Shown here: positions 8,620 through 17,800 of the stretch, piece by piece
How the letters are laid out: each line of letters starts with the position of its first letter
How positions within the stretch are numbered: the first letter of the stretch is position 1
NCBI GenBank assembly: GCA_003224525.1
Contig: QHZB01000199.1
Location: 1 to 64,000, forward strand
DNA from: Acidobacteriota bacterium
GTDB lineage: Bacteria; Acidobacteriota; Terriglobia; Acidiferrales; UBA7541
DNA: 64,000 nt
Direction of reading: 5' to 3'
Translations under genes and position numbers: made by a program
Notes under the pieces: generated by a model
Told to the model about the DNA's origin: nothing
Database searches by the model: none
Seen by the model: only the letters and a program-made list of their open reading frames with translations

Positions 8620-9060
8620 TGTAGTGAGTACTTTTGCTCTGGAATTCAGGTAGTTAACAGTCTGAAAGGTGTTTCCAGTCGGTTGCTCAGACTGGAACGT
8701 CCCGATATCTAGAGACGCTATTGGAAGAATGTCCTGTGGTCGTCTTCGTACTTTGCAGCCAGTTGTGGCGGGGCACCGCTGAATGTTCTTAAGCAATATG
8801 TCGAGCAACAAGAGACTCCACTTTAACGGGTCTTATATCCCCGCCCTAAAGGGCGAGGCTTTACGACCTGACGGTAAGTCTTGAGATCAAGGCTGTTGGG
8901 ATGGATGATCGTTTCTATTTGGCGCCTTGAATGGCCATGAATGGCCCTGCCGCCACGCACGGAAGGCAGATGATGTGGTATGCTACGGCTCCCCGTTTCG
9001 CCAATTGAAGATAAAAAAGCCGGCCGCTCGGCGGTCGCATAAGACAAGGAGAGAAAAAAG
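8620..9060. other. spacer after the IS remnant
   Basis: 440 bases without a credible gene; the 100-aa minus ORF overlapping it is antisense to the transposase remnant. It contains the palindrome at 8842-8855 and, at the right end, the leader of the DinB gene, with an AAGGAG ribosome site just before 9061. Confidence 0.45.
8842..8855. repeat. REP-like palindrome, second copy type
   Basis: CGCCCT and AGGGCG form a perfect six-base stem around AA, again with a CTAAAG core. Such hairpins are common at the edges of small transposable elements and as REP sequences; here it is 220 bases past the IS1634-like remnant. Confidence 0.45.
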
Positions 9061-9675
9061 ATGAGAACCAAGTCCCTGGCAGGGGTGTTGATCGCGTTGC
9101 TTTTGATGGCGGGGGCAACGGCTGCATCGGCGCAAGAAGTGACGCAGGTGGAGAAGGACAAGGCGCTGCAGTATCTTGAAACGACGAAAAAGAATGTTCT
9201 GGAAGCGACGAAAGGGTTGTCGGAAGCACAGTGGAACTTCAAGCCGGCACCGGACCGCTGGTCGGTGGCACAGGTGATGGAGCACATCGCGGCGGCGGAA
9301 GATTTTATCCGTGGCTTGGTGAAGGAAAAGGTGATGCTGTCGCCGGCGGGGGAGCCGGGCCGTGACGTGAAAAAGACGGACGAGGCCGTGCTAGCGATGG
9401 TTCCCGACCGCACGAACAAGGCACAAGCACCGGAGCCGCTGGTACCGACGAATCGTTTCGGGTCACCGGACGGCTCGATCAAGCATTTTGTGGAGAGCCG
9501 CGCGACAACGGAAGATTTCCTGAAAACAGCAACCGGTATGCGCGATCATGTGGCAGACAGCCCGCTGGGGAAGCTGGATGGGTATGAATTCGTTCTGCTC
9601 ATTGCGGCGCACAGCGAAAGGCACACCAAGCAGATCAACGAAGTGAAAGCGGATCCGGATTTTCCAAAGAAATAA
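9061..9675 (+). CDS. exported DinB-like (DfsB/YfiT superfamily) protein
   Basis: 204 aa. A signal peptide (MRTKSLAGVLIALLLMAGA, cleavage after ASA) precedes a four-helix DinB-like domain. The segments AQWNFKPAPDRWSVAQVMEHI and LIAAHSERHTKQI place the three histidines that normally bind one divalent metal. Most DinB-like proteins are cytoplasmic; exported versions are frequent in acidobacteria. The ATG follows AAGGAGAGAAAAAAG, a strong ribosome site. Role unknown; a metal-dependent transferase or hydrolase is possible. Followed by a dispersed repeat and a long terminator hairpin. Confidence 0.85.
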   Translation: MRTKSLAGVLIALLLMAGATAASAQEVTQVEKDKALQYLETTKKNVLEATKGLSEAQWNFKPAPDRWSVAQVMEHIAAAEDFIRGLVKEKVMLSPAGEPGRDVKKTDEAVLAMVPDRTNKAQAPEPLVPTNRFGSPDGSIKHFVESRATTEDFLKTATGMRDHVADSPLGKLDGYEFVLLIAAHSERHTKQINEVKADPDFPKK

Positions 9676-9697
9676 GAAGAATAGGATTTAGCATAAA

Positions 9698-9726
9698 GTT
9701 CGCAGAGGGCGCGGAGTTCGCAGAGG
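9698..9726. repeat. dispersed intergenic repeat with internal duplication
   Basis: GTTCGCAGAGG occurs twice, 18 bases apart, in the spacer after the DinB gene. In reverse complement it resembles the tract at 2140-2170. Non-coding. Confidence 0.5.
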
Positions 9727-9789
9727 AGAAAATTGAAAAGATAACGCGGAAGCCGGCGGGTCAGGCCAAGGGCCTTCTACACGGTAGAG

Positions 9790-9845
9790 AATGCGCCGCG
9801 CGAGGAGATGGTGAATTAGCCCTCGCGCGGCGCATTTGTGTTTTT
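9790..9845. terminator. bidirectional terminator with 16-bp perfect stem
   Basis: AATGCGCCGCGCGAGG and its exact reverse complement flank a 15-base loop; the right arm is followed by TTGTGTTTTT. It lies between two convergent genes (DinB on plus, the gene ending at 9854 on minus), so it probably ends both transcripts. Confidence 0.8.
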
Positions 9846-9853
9846 GGCGACCG

Positions 9854-10543
9854 TCAGCGGCTGCCGGTGGTGAACGAGGCGTTGCTGGCGCTGGGAGCTG
9901 GGACGGTGATGGTGTTGTCCATACGGATTAGCATTCCGGTTTGCGCGGGAAGATCGAGGTCCTTGCCCTTGCGCGCAACGATGTAAACGGCGCTGCCGGC
10001 GAGGCCGAAACCGAAGCCACGCGCGACGTGGCTGAAGACCGCGCCGACGAGCGAGCCGCCACCGGTGCCCATAGCCGCGCCGACGATGTCGCCCTTGATG
10101 TCATGCTTTTCCTGAACGACCTGGCCTTCTTCAATTCTCACGTCTCTGCGGCGCGTGCCGCCGGCCTGCCCGCGCTCTTGCTCGATAGTGATGATGCTCA
10201 TCTGCACGGGGATGAGGCGGCTATCGACTTCGATGGACCGGAACGTGAGGTTCATGTACGCCTGGCCGCGAAAGATGGAAAAGCGGCGGGCCTTCTCCAC
10301 GGTGCCGATGATGCCGTTCACGCGCGTACCGGCGGGAAGCAGCAACTGGCTGCCGAGGTAGACGGGGTCGGCGACAATGGCGACAAACGGGTCGCCATCT
10401 CTGGCTACGGCGCTGCTGATGCCGCTCAAGAGAGTGAGATGAACCTGGGTGCCCTGAATGACCTGGCGCGGTTCGGCGTAAGACGAGGGCGCGGCGGCGC
10501 AAACGAGAGCTGTCGTCAAAAGAAAGGACAAAGCGATTTTCAT
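9854..10543 (-). CDS. exported protein with glycine-rich hydrophobic segment, hypothetical
   Basis: The ORF extends to 10654, but the ATG at 10543 is preferred: it is preceded by GCAGGAGGAATCC and opens a clean signal peptide (MKIALSFLLTTALVCAAAPS). The mature protein (about 205 aa) has GTQVHLTLLSGISSAVARDG and LLLPAGTRVNGIIGTVEKAR, a beta-rich region resembling secreted proteins with a TrbI/VirB10-like motif. A glycine-rich stretch (VGAAMGTGGGSLVGAVFSHV) resembles glycine-zipper segments. An envelope-associated role is inferred from these features only. Confidence 0.75.
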   Translation of the reverse strand: MKIALSFLLTTALVCAAAPSSYAEPRQVIQGTQVHLTLLSGISSAVARDGDPFVAIVADPVYLGSQLLLPAGTRVNGIIGTVEKARRFSIFRGQAYMNLTFRSIEVDSRLIPVQMSIITIEQERGQAGGTRRRDVRIEEGQVVQEKHDIKGDIVGAAMGTGGGSLVGAVFSHVARGFGFGLAGSAVYIVARKGKDLDLPAQTGMLIRMDNTITVPAPSASNASFTTGSR

Positions 10544-10881
10544 GGATTCCTCCTGCGCGCACGTGGAGTGCGGGCTGGCCCCGTATCGTGAGGCGACACG
10601 GAGGCGATGCCTCAGTGCGTTCCGCTGGCGCGGCGGACCCGGCATCACGGCCAAGCCGGGACGCGAGGAGGATGAGGAGGAACTCCATCCGCGGCTAGGT
10701 TACCGGATTTTTGGATTCTGGTGCGTGACTTTTGCGGAGTGTTTCCAGTGAATCAAGGCCGTCTCGGCGAGGAGAGTGCTCGATGCGCGACTGCAAGATT
10801 GACTTGAGTTGCCGGCGGTGGATGGGAAGAGTATCTTTTGGCTAGTTTAGGACCGCTATCTTTTTGACGGAGGAGGGTCGG

Positions 10882-11388
10882 ATGAAAAAGATTCGAATGG
10901 GAAGTGTTTGTGTCGCGCTGATCGGTGTGGCCGCGCTCACGGCGGCGGTTTACAGCCAAGAGAAAAAAGACAGCCCCGCGCCACCCAAAATTATGCACTT
11001 CGGCGATTTGAAGTGGACGCCAATCATTAAGGGATGCGATCTTGCGACGGTGGCCGGCGACCCAAGCGCCGAAGGAACGCCGTTCGTGGTGCGCCTCCGG
11101 TGCGTTGATGGAGCCAAGATCCCGGCGCATTGGCATCCGACGGATGAAAACGTGACGGTGTTGAAGGGAACCTTTCTAGCAGGCATGGGCGAGACTTTCG
11201 ACGAGACAAAACTGACAACCATGAACGTGGGGAATTTTGTGACGATGCCAAAGGAAATGCGGCATTTCGCGACTTGCAAGGGCGAAACCATCGTACAGGT
11301 TCACGCGATGGGCCCGTTCAAAGTGAATTGGGTGAATCCGTCCGAAGTGCAACCGCCGGATGCGCCGGCGGCAAAACCAAAATCCTGA
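10882..11388 (+). CDS. exported cupin-domain protein
   Basis: 168 aa from the ATG at 10882, which follows GGAGGAGGGTCGG; the annotated 10864 start would place extra residues before the signal peptide. The signal peptide is MKKIRMGSVCVALIGVAALT. The cupin barrel shows KIPAHWHPTDENVTVLKGTF (metal-binding histidines and glutamate) and later MPKEMRHFATCKGETIVQV (final histidine). The overall pattern is the ChrR-like/cupin-2 type found in many secreted acidobacterial proteins. Substrate unknown. It lies 140 bases before the SRP RNA and is not obviously part of the dnaX operon. Confidence 0.85.
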   Translation: MKKIRMGSVCVALIGVAALTAAVYSQEKKDSPAPPKIMHFGDLKWTPIIKGCDLATVAGDPSAEGTPFVVRLRCVDGAKIPAHWHPTDENVTVLKGTFLAGMGETFDETKLTTMNVGNFVTMPKEMRHFATCKGETIVQVHAMGPFKVNWVNPSEVQPPDAPAAKPKS

Positions 11389-11532
11389 TGCGCGCGCGAG
11401 TTTCGCGAGCGGCAGAAGGAATCAGCACAAAAGAAATGGAAGAAGCCGGGGCCGCGCAATCTGGCTGGGCTGGAGACGCTGTGCTAGACTTTTCTCTGCA
11501 CTCGCGGGAAATGGACGCGAGTGCCGGAGCGT

Positions 11533-11636
11533 GGAACTTCGGGCTCTGTGCAACGAGGTCCCGCGAACCCCGCCAGGCCCGGAAGGGAGCAACGGTACCG
11601 GGATCACCTCGGGTGCCGCAGACCACCCGAAGTTCC
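11533..11636 (+). ncRNA. ffs: signal recognition particle RNA, small bacterial type
   Basis: A 104-base RNA folds end to end: GGAACTTCGGG at the 5' end pairs with CCCGAAGTTCC at the 3' end. The apex has the conserved SRP domain IV core, CCAGGCCCGGAAGGGAGCAA, with the GGAA tetraloop and asymmetric AGCA internal loop that bind Ffh. It lacks an Alu domain, as in most Gram-negative bacteria. Its position directly upstream of dnaX is a recurrent arrangement in bacteria. Ends are set by the terminal stem and could differ by a few bases. Confidence 0.93.
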
Positions 11637-11652
11637 TCTCATCGGAAAGCTT

Positions 11653-11764
11653 TAAGTTGTTAGTTTTTAGTCGTAAGTCGTAAGTCAGAAGTTGAGATAT
11701 TTGAGAATGAATGTGGTTTTTTGTATTCACTAAGAACTGAAAACGAATCGCTAAGAACTCGCAA
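11653..11764. repeat. heptameric repeat tract leading into dnaX
   Basis: Seven-base units run in register from 11653 (TAAGTTG, TTAGTTT, TTAGTCG, TAAGTCG, TAAGTCA, GAAGTTG). They resume at 11730 (CTAAGAA, CTGAAAA, CGAATCG, CTAAGAA, CTCGCAA), ending exactly at the dnaX ATG. No Shine-Dalgarno sequence is visible before dnaX. Confidence 0.55.
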
Positions 11765-13546
11765 ATGAGCTACCAGGTCATAGCCCGCAAGTGGCGCCCG
11801 CAAACGTTTGACGATCTCGTCGGCCAACAACACGTAACAGAAACACTGAAAAACGCGATCAAGAATGACCGCGTGGCGCACGCGTACATTTTTTCTGGGG
11901 CGCGGGGCGTGGGAAAAACGACGGCGGCGAGGATCCTGGCGAAAGCGCTGAATTGCGTGAAGGGGCCGACAGCGCAGCCGTGCGGGGAGTGCGATTCTTG
12001 CAAAGATATTGCGGCGGGGACCTCGCTGGACGTGATTGAGATCGACGCGGCGTCGAACCGCGGCATCGACCAGATCCGCGAGCTGCGCGAGATGGTGCGG
12101 TACGCGCCGGCGGCTTCGAGAAGCAAAGTTGTGATACTAGACGAAGCGCACATGCTGACGGGCGAAGCGTCCAACGCACTACTGAAGACGCTCGAAGAAC
12201 CGCCGGACCGCGTGATCTTTGTGATGGCCACGACGCAGCCGGAAGACCTAGTCGATACGATCCGCTCGAGGTCGCAACACTTTCATTTTCGCGCGCTGAC
12301 CTTTGCGGAGATTGCGGCGCGCCTGGAAGAGATCGCCAAAAAGGAAAATTTGAAGATCGAACCGGGCGCGATGGCGGTGATTGCGCGCATGGCGGAAGGC
12401 AGCTTGCGCGATGCCCTGTCGCTGCTGGAACAGGCACGGGCCTATTGCGGCGAGACGATTCCCGACAAAGAGGTGCGCGAATTGCTAGGCGTGGTGCCGG
12501 ATGATGCGCTGGAGGAACTGGTCGGAGCGATTTCAGGAGGATCGGCGGATCGCGCGCTGGGGCTGGTGCACACGTTCCAGAAGGAAGGGCGCAACCTGCA
12601 ACACTTCTGCCGGGAAGCGATCCGGCACATGCGCAATCTGTTGATTGCGCGAGTGTGCGGGGCGGATTCGGAATTGATTGCGGCCACGCCGGATCAGCGT
12701 CCGGCACTGGCGAAGGCGGCCGCACTATTCAGCGAAGAGGATCTGACACGATTTTTTCAGATCTTGCTGCAAACGGATGATGATCTGCGGCGGAAGCCCG
12801 ATCCGCGGGTGCACCTGGAAATGGGATTGCTGCGGCTGATTCATGCGTCGCGACTGGCGCCGCTGGAAGAACTGCTGGCGGAATTGAAGAGCGGTGGGGC
12901 AAACTCCGGAGCGGCGCGAAGCGTAGCGCTGGCTGGAGCGCCCACACCATCGGCAAAGAGTGCGGCACCAAGTTTTGCGGCGGCAATTCCCTCGCAGCCG
13001 AAAACGGAAGCGCAATTCCCTTCCCCGTTCACGGCGCCGGCATCGGCGCCTCTGGCGACCGTGGCTGCTTCCGCAGAGGTGAAGCAGGCAGTTGAGGAAG
13101 AAGAACCAGGAACTCCGGCTAAGGGCAATGGTGCGGCGGCGCTGGCGATCGGAATCACGCAAGAGCAGGTCGCAGAAATCAAGGCGGCGGTTCAGGCGCA
13201 GCAGAAATTTTTGGGTGAACTGGTGGAACAGAGCAGGCTGTGGGAGCTGGAGGGCGCCGAGCTGCGAATTTATTTTTCACCGGACAAGCGGCCGTTCGCG
13301 GAAATGATGGAAGGAAGAGAGACACTGGAAAAGATCCGTAGCATTTCGAGCAAGGTGCTGGGCCGGGCCGTGAGAGTATGTGCTAAACTGGAAGCAGTTG
13401 CAGCGGCAGCCGCGTCGGTGGCGCGCGGCACGTCCGGCACGCAAGAGTTGCGTGCGCAGTTTGAGCGCGATCCGATGGTGCGGTCCATGCTGCAGCGCTT
13501 CGGAGGAAAAATTTCCGAAGTGAAGCGAAGCCAAGAGGAATCCTGA
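11765..13546 (+). CDS. dnaX: DNA polymerase III subunit gamma/tau
   Basis: 593 aa. N-terminal AAA+ clamp-loader ATPase: YQVIARKWRPQTFDDLVGQ, Walker A GARGVGKTTAARILAKALNC, a zinc module (CVKG, then PCGECDSC), Walker B ILDEAHMLT and the sensor 1 region. Domain III follows, then an Ala/Pro-rich linker (about 375-450) and a C-terminal domain. It is the clamp-loader motor of the replicase. The gene follows the SRP RNA and overlaps ybaB by one base (TGATG). I see no A-run slippery site where a gamma-producing frameshift would be expected. Confidence 0.96.
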   Translation: MSYQVIARKWRPQTFDDLVGQQHVTETLKNAIKNDRVAHAYIFSGARGVGKTTAARILAKALNCVKGPTAQPCGECDSCKDIAAGTSLDVIEIDAASNRGIDQIRELREMVRYAPAASRSKVVILDEAHMLTGEASNALLKTLEEPPDRVIFVMATTQPEDLVDTIRSRSQHFHFRALTFAEIAARLEEIAKKENLKIEPGAMAVIARMAEGSLRDALSLLEQARAYCGETIPDKEVRELLGVVPDDALEELVGAISGGSADRALGLVHTFQKEGRNLQHFCREAIRHMRNLLIARVCGADSELIAATPDQRPALAKAAALFSEEDLTRFFQILLQTDDDLRRKPDPRVHLEMGLLRLIHASRLAPLEELLAELKSGGANSGAARSVALAGAPTPSAKSAAPSFAAAIPSQPKTEAQFPSPFTAPASAPLATVAASAEVKQAVEEEEPGTPAKGNGAAALAIGITQEQVAEIKAAVQAQQKFLGELVEQSRLWELEGAELRIYFSPDKRPFAEMMEGRETLEKIRSISSKVLGRAVRVCAKLEAVAAAAASVARGTSGTQELRAQFERDPMVRSMLQRFGGKISEVKRSQEES

Positions 13547-13872
13547 TGGAAGTCAGCGCTCTCCAACAGATGCTATCGCGGTTCCGGCAACTGCAGGAAG
13601 ACCTGCAGCGGCAGGTAAATTCCGTGACCGTGGAAGCCTCAGCCGGCGGCGGCATGGTCACGGTGAAGATGAACGGCCAGAAACAGGTCGTGGACATACG
13701 CATTGAGCCGGATGTTTTTGCGAACAAAGATCAGGAGATGTTGCAGGATTTGGTTCGCGCGGCGGTGAATGAAGCGTCGCGGCGCGTCGATGAAGAACTT
13801 GCCAATCAGATGAAAAACCTTGCAGGCGGAATCCCCGGGATCGCCGGCATGAAGATCCCCGGGTTGTTTTAG
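13546..13872 (+). CDS. ybaB: YbaB/EbfC family nucleoid-associated protein
   Basis: 108 aa, normal length. The helical start (LQQMLSRFRQLQEDLQRQVN) is followed by the family core: VEASAGGGMVTVKMNGQKQV, VDIRIEPDVF and LVRAAVNEASRRV. The C-terminus is Gly/Met-rich (LAGGIPGIAGMKIPGLF). YbaB dimers bind DNA with little specificity. The start codon overlaps the dnaX stop and has GAGGA upstream. Normally recR follows; here recR is 7.9 kb away. Convergent with the M48 gene. Confidence 0.95.
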   Translation: MEVSALQQMLSRFRQLQEDLQRQVNSVTVEASAGGGMVTVKMNGQKQVVDIRIEPDVFANKDQEMLQDLVRAAVNEASRRVDEELANQMKNLAGGIPGIAGMKIPGLF

Positions 13873-13911
13873 CCGGCAAAAGATTTCCTGGCCAGGTTTC
13901 CCTTCCTCTTT

Positions 13912-14823
13912 TTACTTCACGTATTCCCCGTTGTGAACTTCGTACTCGACACGGAAGGGCTTCTGCTCCTTACGAGTTTCCCAATGCTCTTGGGCGATGA
14001 GCCGGTTGGCTTGCGCCAGACGCTCGGAGGGGAACGGGTGCGAGCGGAAATAACCGTTCAAACTCTGAATGGCCAGCTCGGAGAGCTCCTGGTGCGGGCT
14101 TTGCGCGTGGATGACGTATTCGTCGCATAATTTGGCGAAGCGCTCGAACGCATCGACGGCGCCGTACGGAGAGTAGCCGGACTGAACCGCTAGGTACATT
14201 CCTTCGCGATCGGCTTCGAATTCTTCATCCTTGTGGTAGCCGGCTTCCCAGAAATCGAGCGGGAGCTGCAGCAGAGCTCCCAGGACGTCGAGATTGAGGT
14301 CTTTCAATTTCGCTTCCACCTGCACGCGCTCGACGCAGTGATAGTGGTCGACGTGCTCGATCTCGTGGGCGAGAATGTTGGCAAGCTCATCTTCGCTCAT
14401 CATCAGGTCCAGCATGCCTTCGCCGATGTAGACCGGTCCGCCGGGAAGAGAAAAGGCGTTGATCATATTGTGATCGGGGAGAACGGTGAAGGTGTACGGC
14501 AAACGTCGATGGGCGTGAACTGCCACCGTGCCTCCGACGCGGGTGACGTACTTCTCGAGTCCTTCTTCTTCAGGAGTAAGCTTGCGTGTTTGTGTTGCGT
14601 AGCGAGTGGCAAGTTCCCTGCCGATGGCGATTTCTCGTTCGTCGGAGAGGCGCGTGAAGTGCATGGGGATGCGGGAGAGATCGCGCTGGGCATCGGCTGC
14701 CATATTCAAGATGGCGTTGGCAGAAACGGGATTGGACTTGGGGCGGCGCTGGCTCCAATACAGCCCGGCAAGCGCGAAGCCCAGGATGAGAAAAAAAACG
14801 ACCAAGACAACGGAGCGCTTCAT
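13912..14823 (-). CDS. M48 family metalloprotease with N-terminal membrane anchor
   Basis: 303 aa. An N-terminal hydrophobic segment (SVVLVVFFLILGFALAGLYW) anchors or exports the protein. The zinc motif is HEIEHVDHYH at about residue 150, and the third ligand lies in EFEADREGMYLAVQSGYSP, both intact. Upstream NAFSLPGGPVYIGEGML is typical of the BepA/LoiP/YcaL-type periplasmic M48 group involved in envelope protein quality control. Its start overlaps the end of the DUF2339 gene by four bases (ATGA), so the two are translationally coupled. Confidence 0.92.
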   Translation of the reverse strand: MKRSVVLVVFFLILGFALAGLYWSQRRPKSNPVSANAILNMAADAQRDLSRIPMHFTRLSDEREIAIGRELATRYATQTRKLTPEEEGLEKYVTRVGGTVAVHAHRRLPYTFTVLPDHNMINAFSLPGGPVYIGEGMLDLMMSEDELANILAHEIEHVDHYHCVERVQVEAKLKDLNLDVLGALLQLPLDFWEAGYHKDEEFEADREGMYLAVQSGYSPYGAVDAFERFAKLCDEYVIHAQSPHQELSELAIQSLNGYFRSHPFPSERLAQANRLIAQEHWETRKEQKPFRVEYEVHNGEYVK

Positions 14824-17800
14824 AGAAATTGGCGAATGGCATCGCGGTATCTGGTGTAAAGAAACGAAACAAATACCAGCGCCGCGCCCACGATGATGAA
14901 GGTGATGTACCGGTCACGCGCTTGAAGACCCCAGACATCGAGGGCCATGACTTTTGCGACGCAGAGCAGAAGCATGCCCAGGCCGGTAAGGCGGAAGCTG
15001 CGCTCTTGGACCGCCAGAGCGAGCAGAACGATCAACACACCTTCAATCCCCCACGACACGGTGACCATACCCGCACGCATTTTCAAGGCGAGCATGCAGG
15101 TGAGCAAGATGATAGGGACAAAAAACACCACTTGTTCGGGGCGGCCGGCAATCACCGCAAGTGCTCTGGTCCAGGGGTTCGCACTCTTAGGGAGGCGGTA
15201 GCGCCCGCGAAGACGGAAAGCAAAGTACAGGCTTGCCAGCAAAATGGCGGCCGCCGAACTGAGCACGAAGTAGCGGCCTTGCCAATCGCCTTCACCGAAA
15301 TAGCCGGCGCCGAAAAGATTGTGCGCCATGCCGCGAGCGAGAACTCCGACCGTCAGAAGCAATCCCTGATCGAGGAAGAGCGGGCGATCCAGAAGCAGTG
15401 AGGTGCCAAGAAGCGTGAAAACGACGGCGGCCCAGGAGGTGACGACCCATTCGATCGGAAACTGAAAATAGAAAAGCGCCACAATGGTGGCCGTGCCCAG
15501 GTAAGCGAGGAGAGCGTCGAAGTGCAGGCGGCGATCGCGGCCGGTGTTTTCTGCCTTCTGTGGCAATTGCGCGTAGACGAAAAAGAAAATCAGAACGAGC
15601 GGGAGGATGGTGTACATCCGCGGACCCCAGAACTCGCCGGGCTCGCTCGCGGTGAGGTTGGAGAAGAAAATCCGTGTGAAAGCGGCGATGAGCGCAACGT
15701 AAGCCTGATATCGGAATTGCGTGATCTTGCGCAACAGGCCGTACTCGAAGAGCACGAGACCAATAGCGCCCCAGGCCACGGCGATGCCGGTAGGATGCGT
15801 CTGCAGTTCATACCAAAGAAGCAGACCGCCGATTGCGGATGCAGCCCAGGAGTAAACGTGATGGATGTCTCGCTTGCGCCATTCGTTGGGTATGCGGATG
15901 AGGCGTGAGAGCGCGTAGAAAATTACGGCGACAATCGCCAGCGACAAGAGGCGCACGCTGATGCCGTGCCAGAGGTCAGTAACGTACAGATTCACGCTGA
16001 TGCTGCGGAGCAGCGTCAGCCCGGCGAGAATGTGCGATTGCCAGGGTAATTCTTCGAGCTCGAAGCGCTGGTCGACGATCGCCATTACCAACGCAAACGC
16101 CGCCCAGAGTGGAGCGAGCCAGCCATTGGGGTATTCATACCATGCAAGCAGGACTAGCAGTCCGGTGGCCGCGAAAGAATGAAGGAAGGCCACGGCGCGG
16201 GCATAGCGCTGTTCGGGCGCGGCTTTGCGCGAGAGAAAGTACAAGCCCGCGGCGACGAGAGAAATGGTGAAGATGCGTAGGGAGATGGGGCCCCAGAATT
16301 TTTGTTCGAGCTGGTAGTTGTAGAAGTACGCGCGGACAAGAGCGCAAAGACCGACGACACTCGCCTGCCAGGCGAGCTGCTGGTAACGAATCCAGCGCTT
16401 TGAAAGCGCGAGCACGACGGCGAAAACGATCCAGCCAACGGCGATCCAGGGCGCGCGGGGCGCTTCCTGAAGGACCCAGACCATCATGCCGGTGCCCGCC
16501 CAAGTGTAGGCCACGCGCGCAAGCTGGAGATGGCGTTCGTCCGTGGTGCCAAGCCGCTTGGCGAGCCAATAGCCACCAACAACAACCGGCAATGCGCTGA
16601 AAGCGCGCACAGGAATGGTGTGCCAGGCGTGCATGCCGCCCGGATCAGCCGTGAGCGCCGTAAACACGGCGAGACCAGTGAGAAGATGCGAGTGCCAGGC
16701 AAACGCATGATAGCGCAATGCGCGCGCGGCCTCGGACAGAAGCACCGCAAGAGCGATGAAAGCGAGGGGCTGCCAAAGCTCCGGCGCTTCGAACCAGATG
16801 AGAAGAGCAAAGAAACCGCTGCCCGCGGCGGTGAAGAGACCGCGAACGGCGCGCTGCCCAGGATCGTCACGCAGTGCAGCCAACCTGGCGGTGAGATAGA
16901 ACGCTGCACCAAGAAGGGGAAGAGTTAGCAGCCGCATGCGCATGTGAGCGTGTTCTGGCGATTCGAGATGCAGATTGACGACGATGCCTCTATAAAGAGT
17001 GAGCGCGCCGATGAAAGCGTACTGTCCCTGCAGGTGAGGCGCTTCGAGGGCGCGGCCCAGACCCGCAAGAATGAGCATGATGGCCGCGAAAGCGAGCGCC
17101 GTCCAATCGTGAGAGAACAGAGCCCAGGCGGCGGATGCCGCTGCGAATGCACCGAGATAAGAATGAATGGTCAGCAGGGGACGATCAGGCGAGCCATCGA
17201 ATAAATTTTTCCAGCGCGAGTCGACGCCCAGGGCATTGGTATAGAAGACGACGGCGCAGAGGGAGAAAAGGACACCCGTGGCTAGCGCTAGATCCTCATT
17301 CAAGAGACGCAAGTTGAGGAGTTGGCGGAAGTCAACGTCAATTAGATGCAGGCCGACGAGCAGGCCCGTCAGGAGACCGAGACGGCGGAAAACAACCTCT
17401 TTCGCGATGATCCCCGCTGCCAGGAAAGCCTCCGCGCCGACAAGCCAGAGTATGGCCACGTTGTTTCCGGAATAGTGGAAAGGAACTGCGGCGAGCATCA
17501 GCGTCGCGCCAACCACGCTCAGTACGACGAAAGCTTGGCGGCGGCGTTTGGTGACGGGCAATTGGGCCAAAGTAAATTCGAACGCTCCAACAACCAGGAG
17601 CGCGAGATAGGCAAGCTCCGGCTGGACGGATTGGAACTTCATGACGCCGAGGAGCAGGAGGACGTTTAAGAGAGCAGCAAGCGTCGAGATATGTTCTTCG
17701 AAGTCGCTTTTTATGTAGCGGGCAATATAGGAGATGCGGAAGATCAGCCAGTAGAAAAAAAGCAACGCCAAGCTGGCGTGGTATTGCTCGAAGGGCCGGC

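Noticed and set aside
11765-13546. Programmed frameshift in dnaX producing gamma
   Set aside because: The only A-rich run (GCCAAAAAGG near 12336) lies inside the ATPase region, not where gamma would end, and no stimulatory hairpin was seen.
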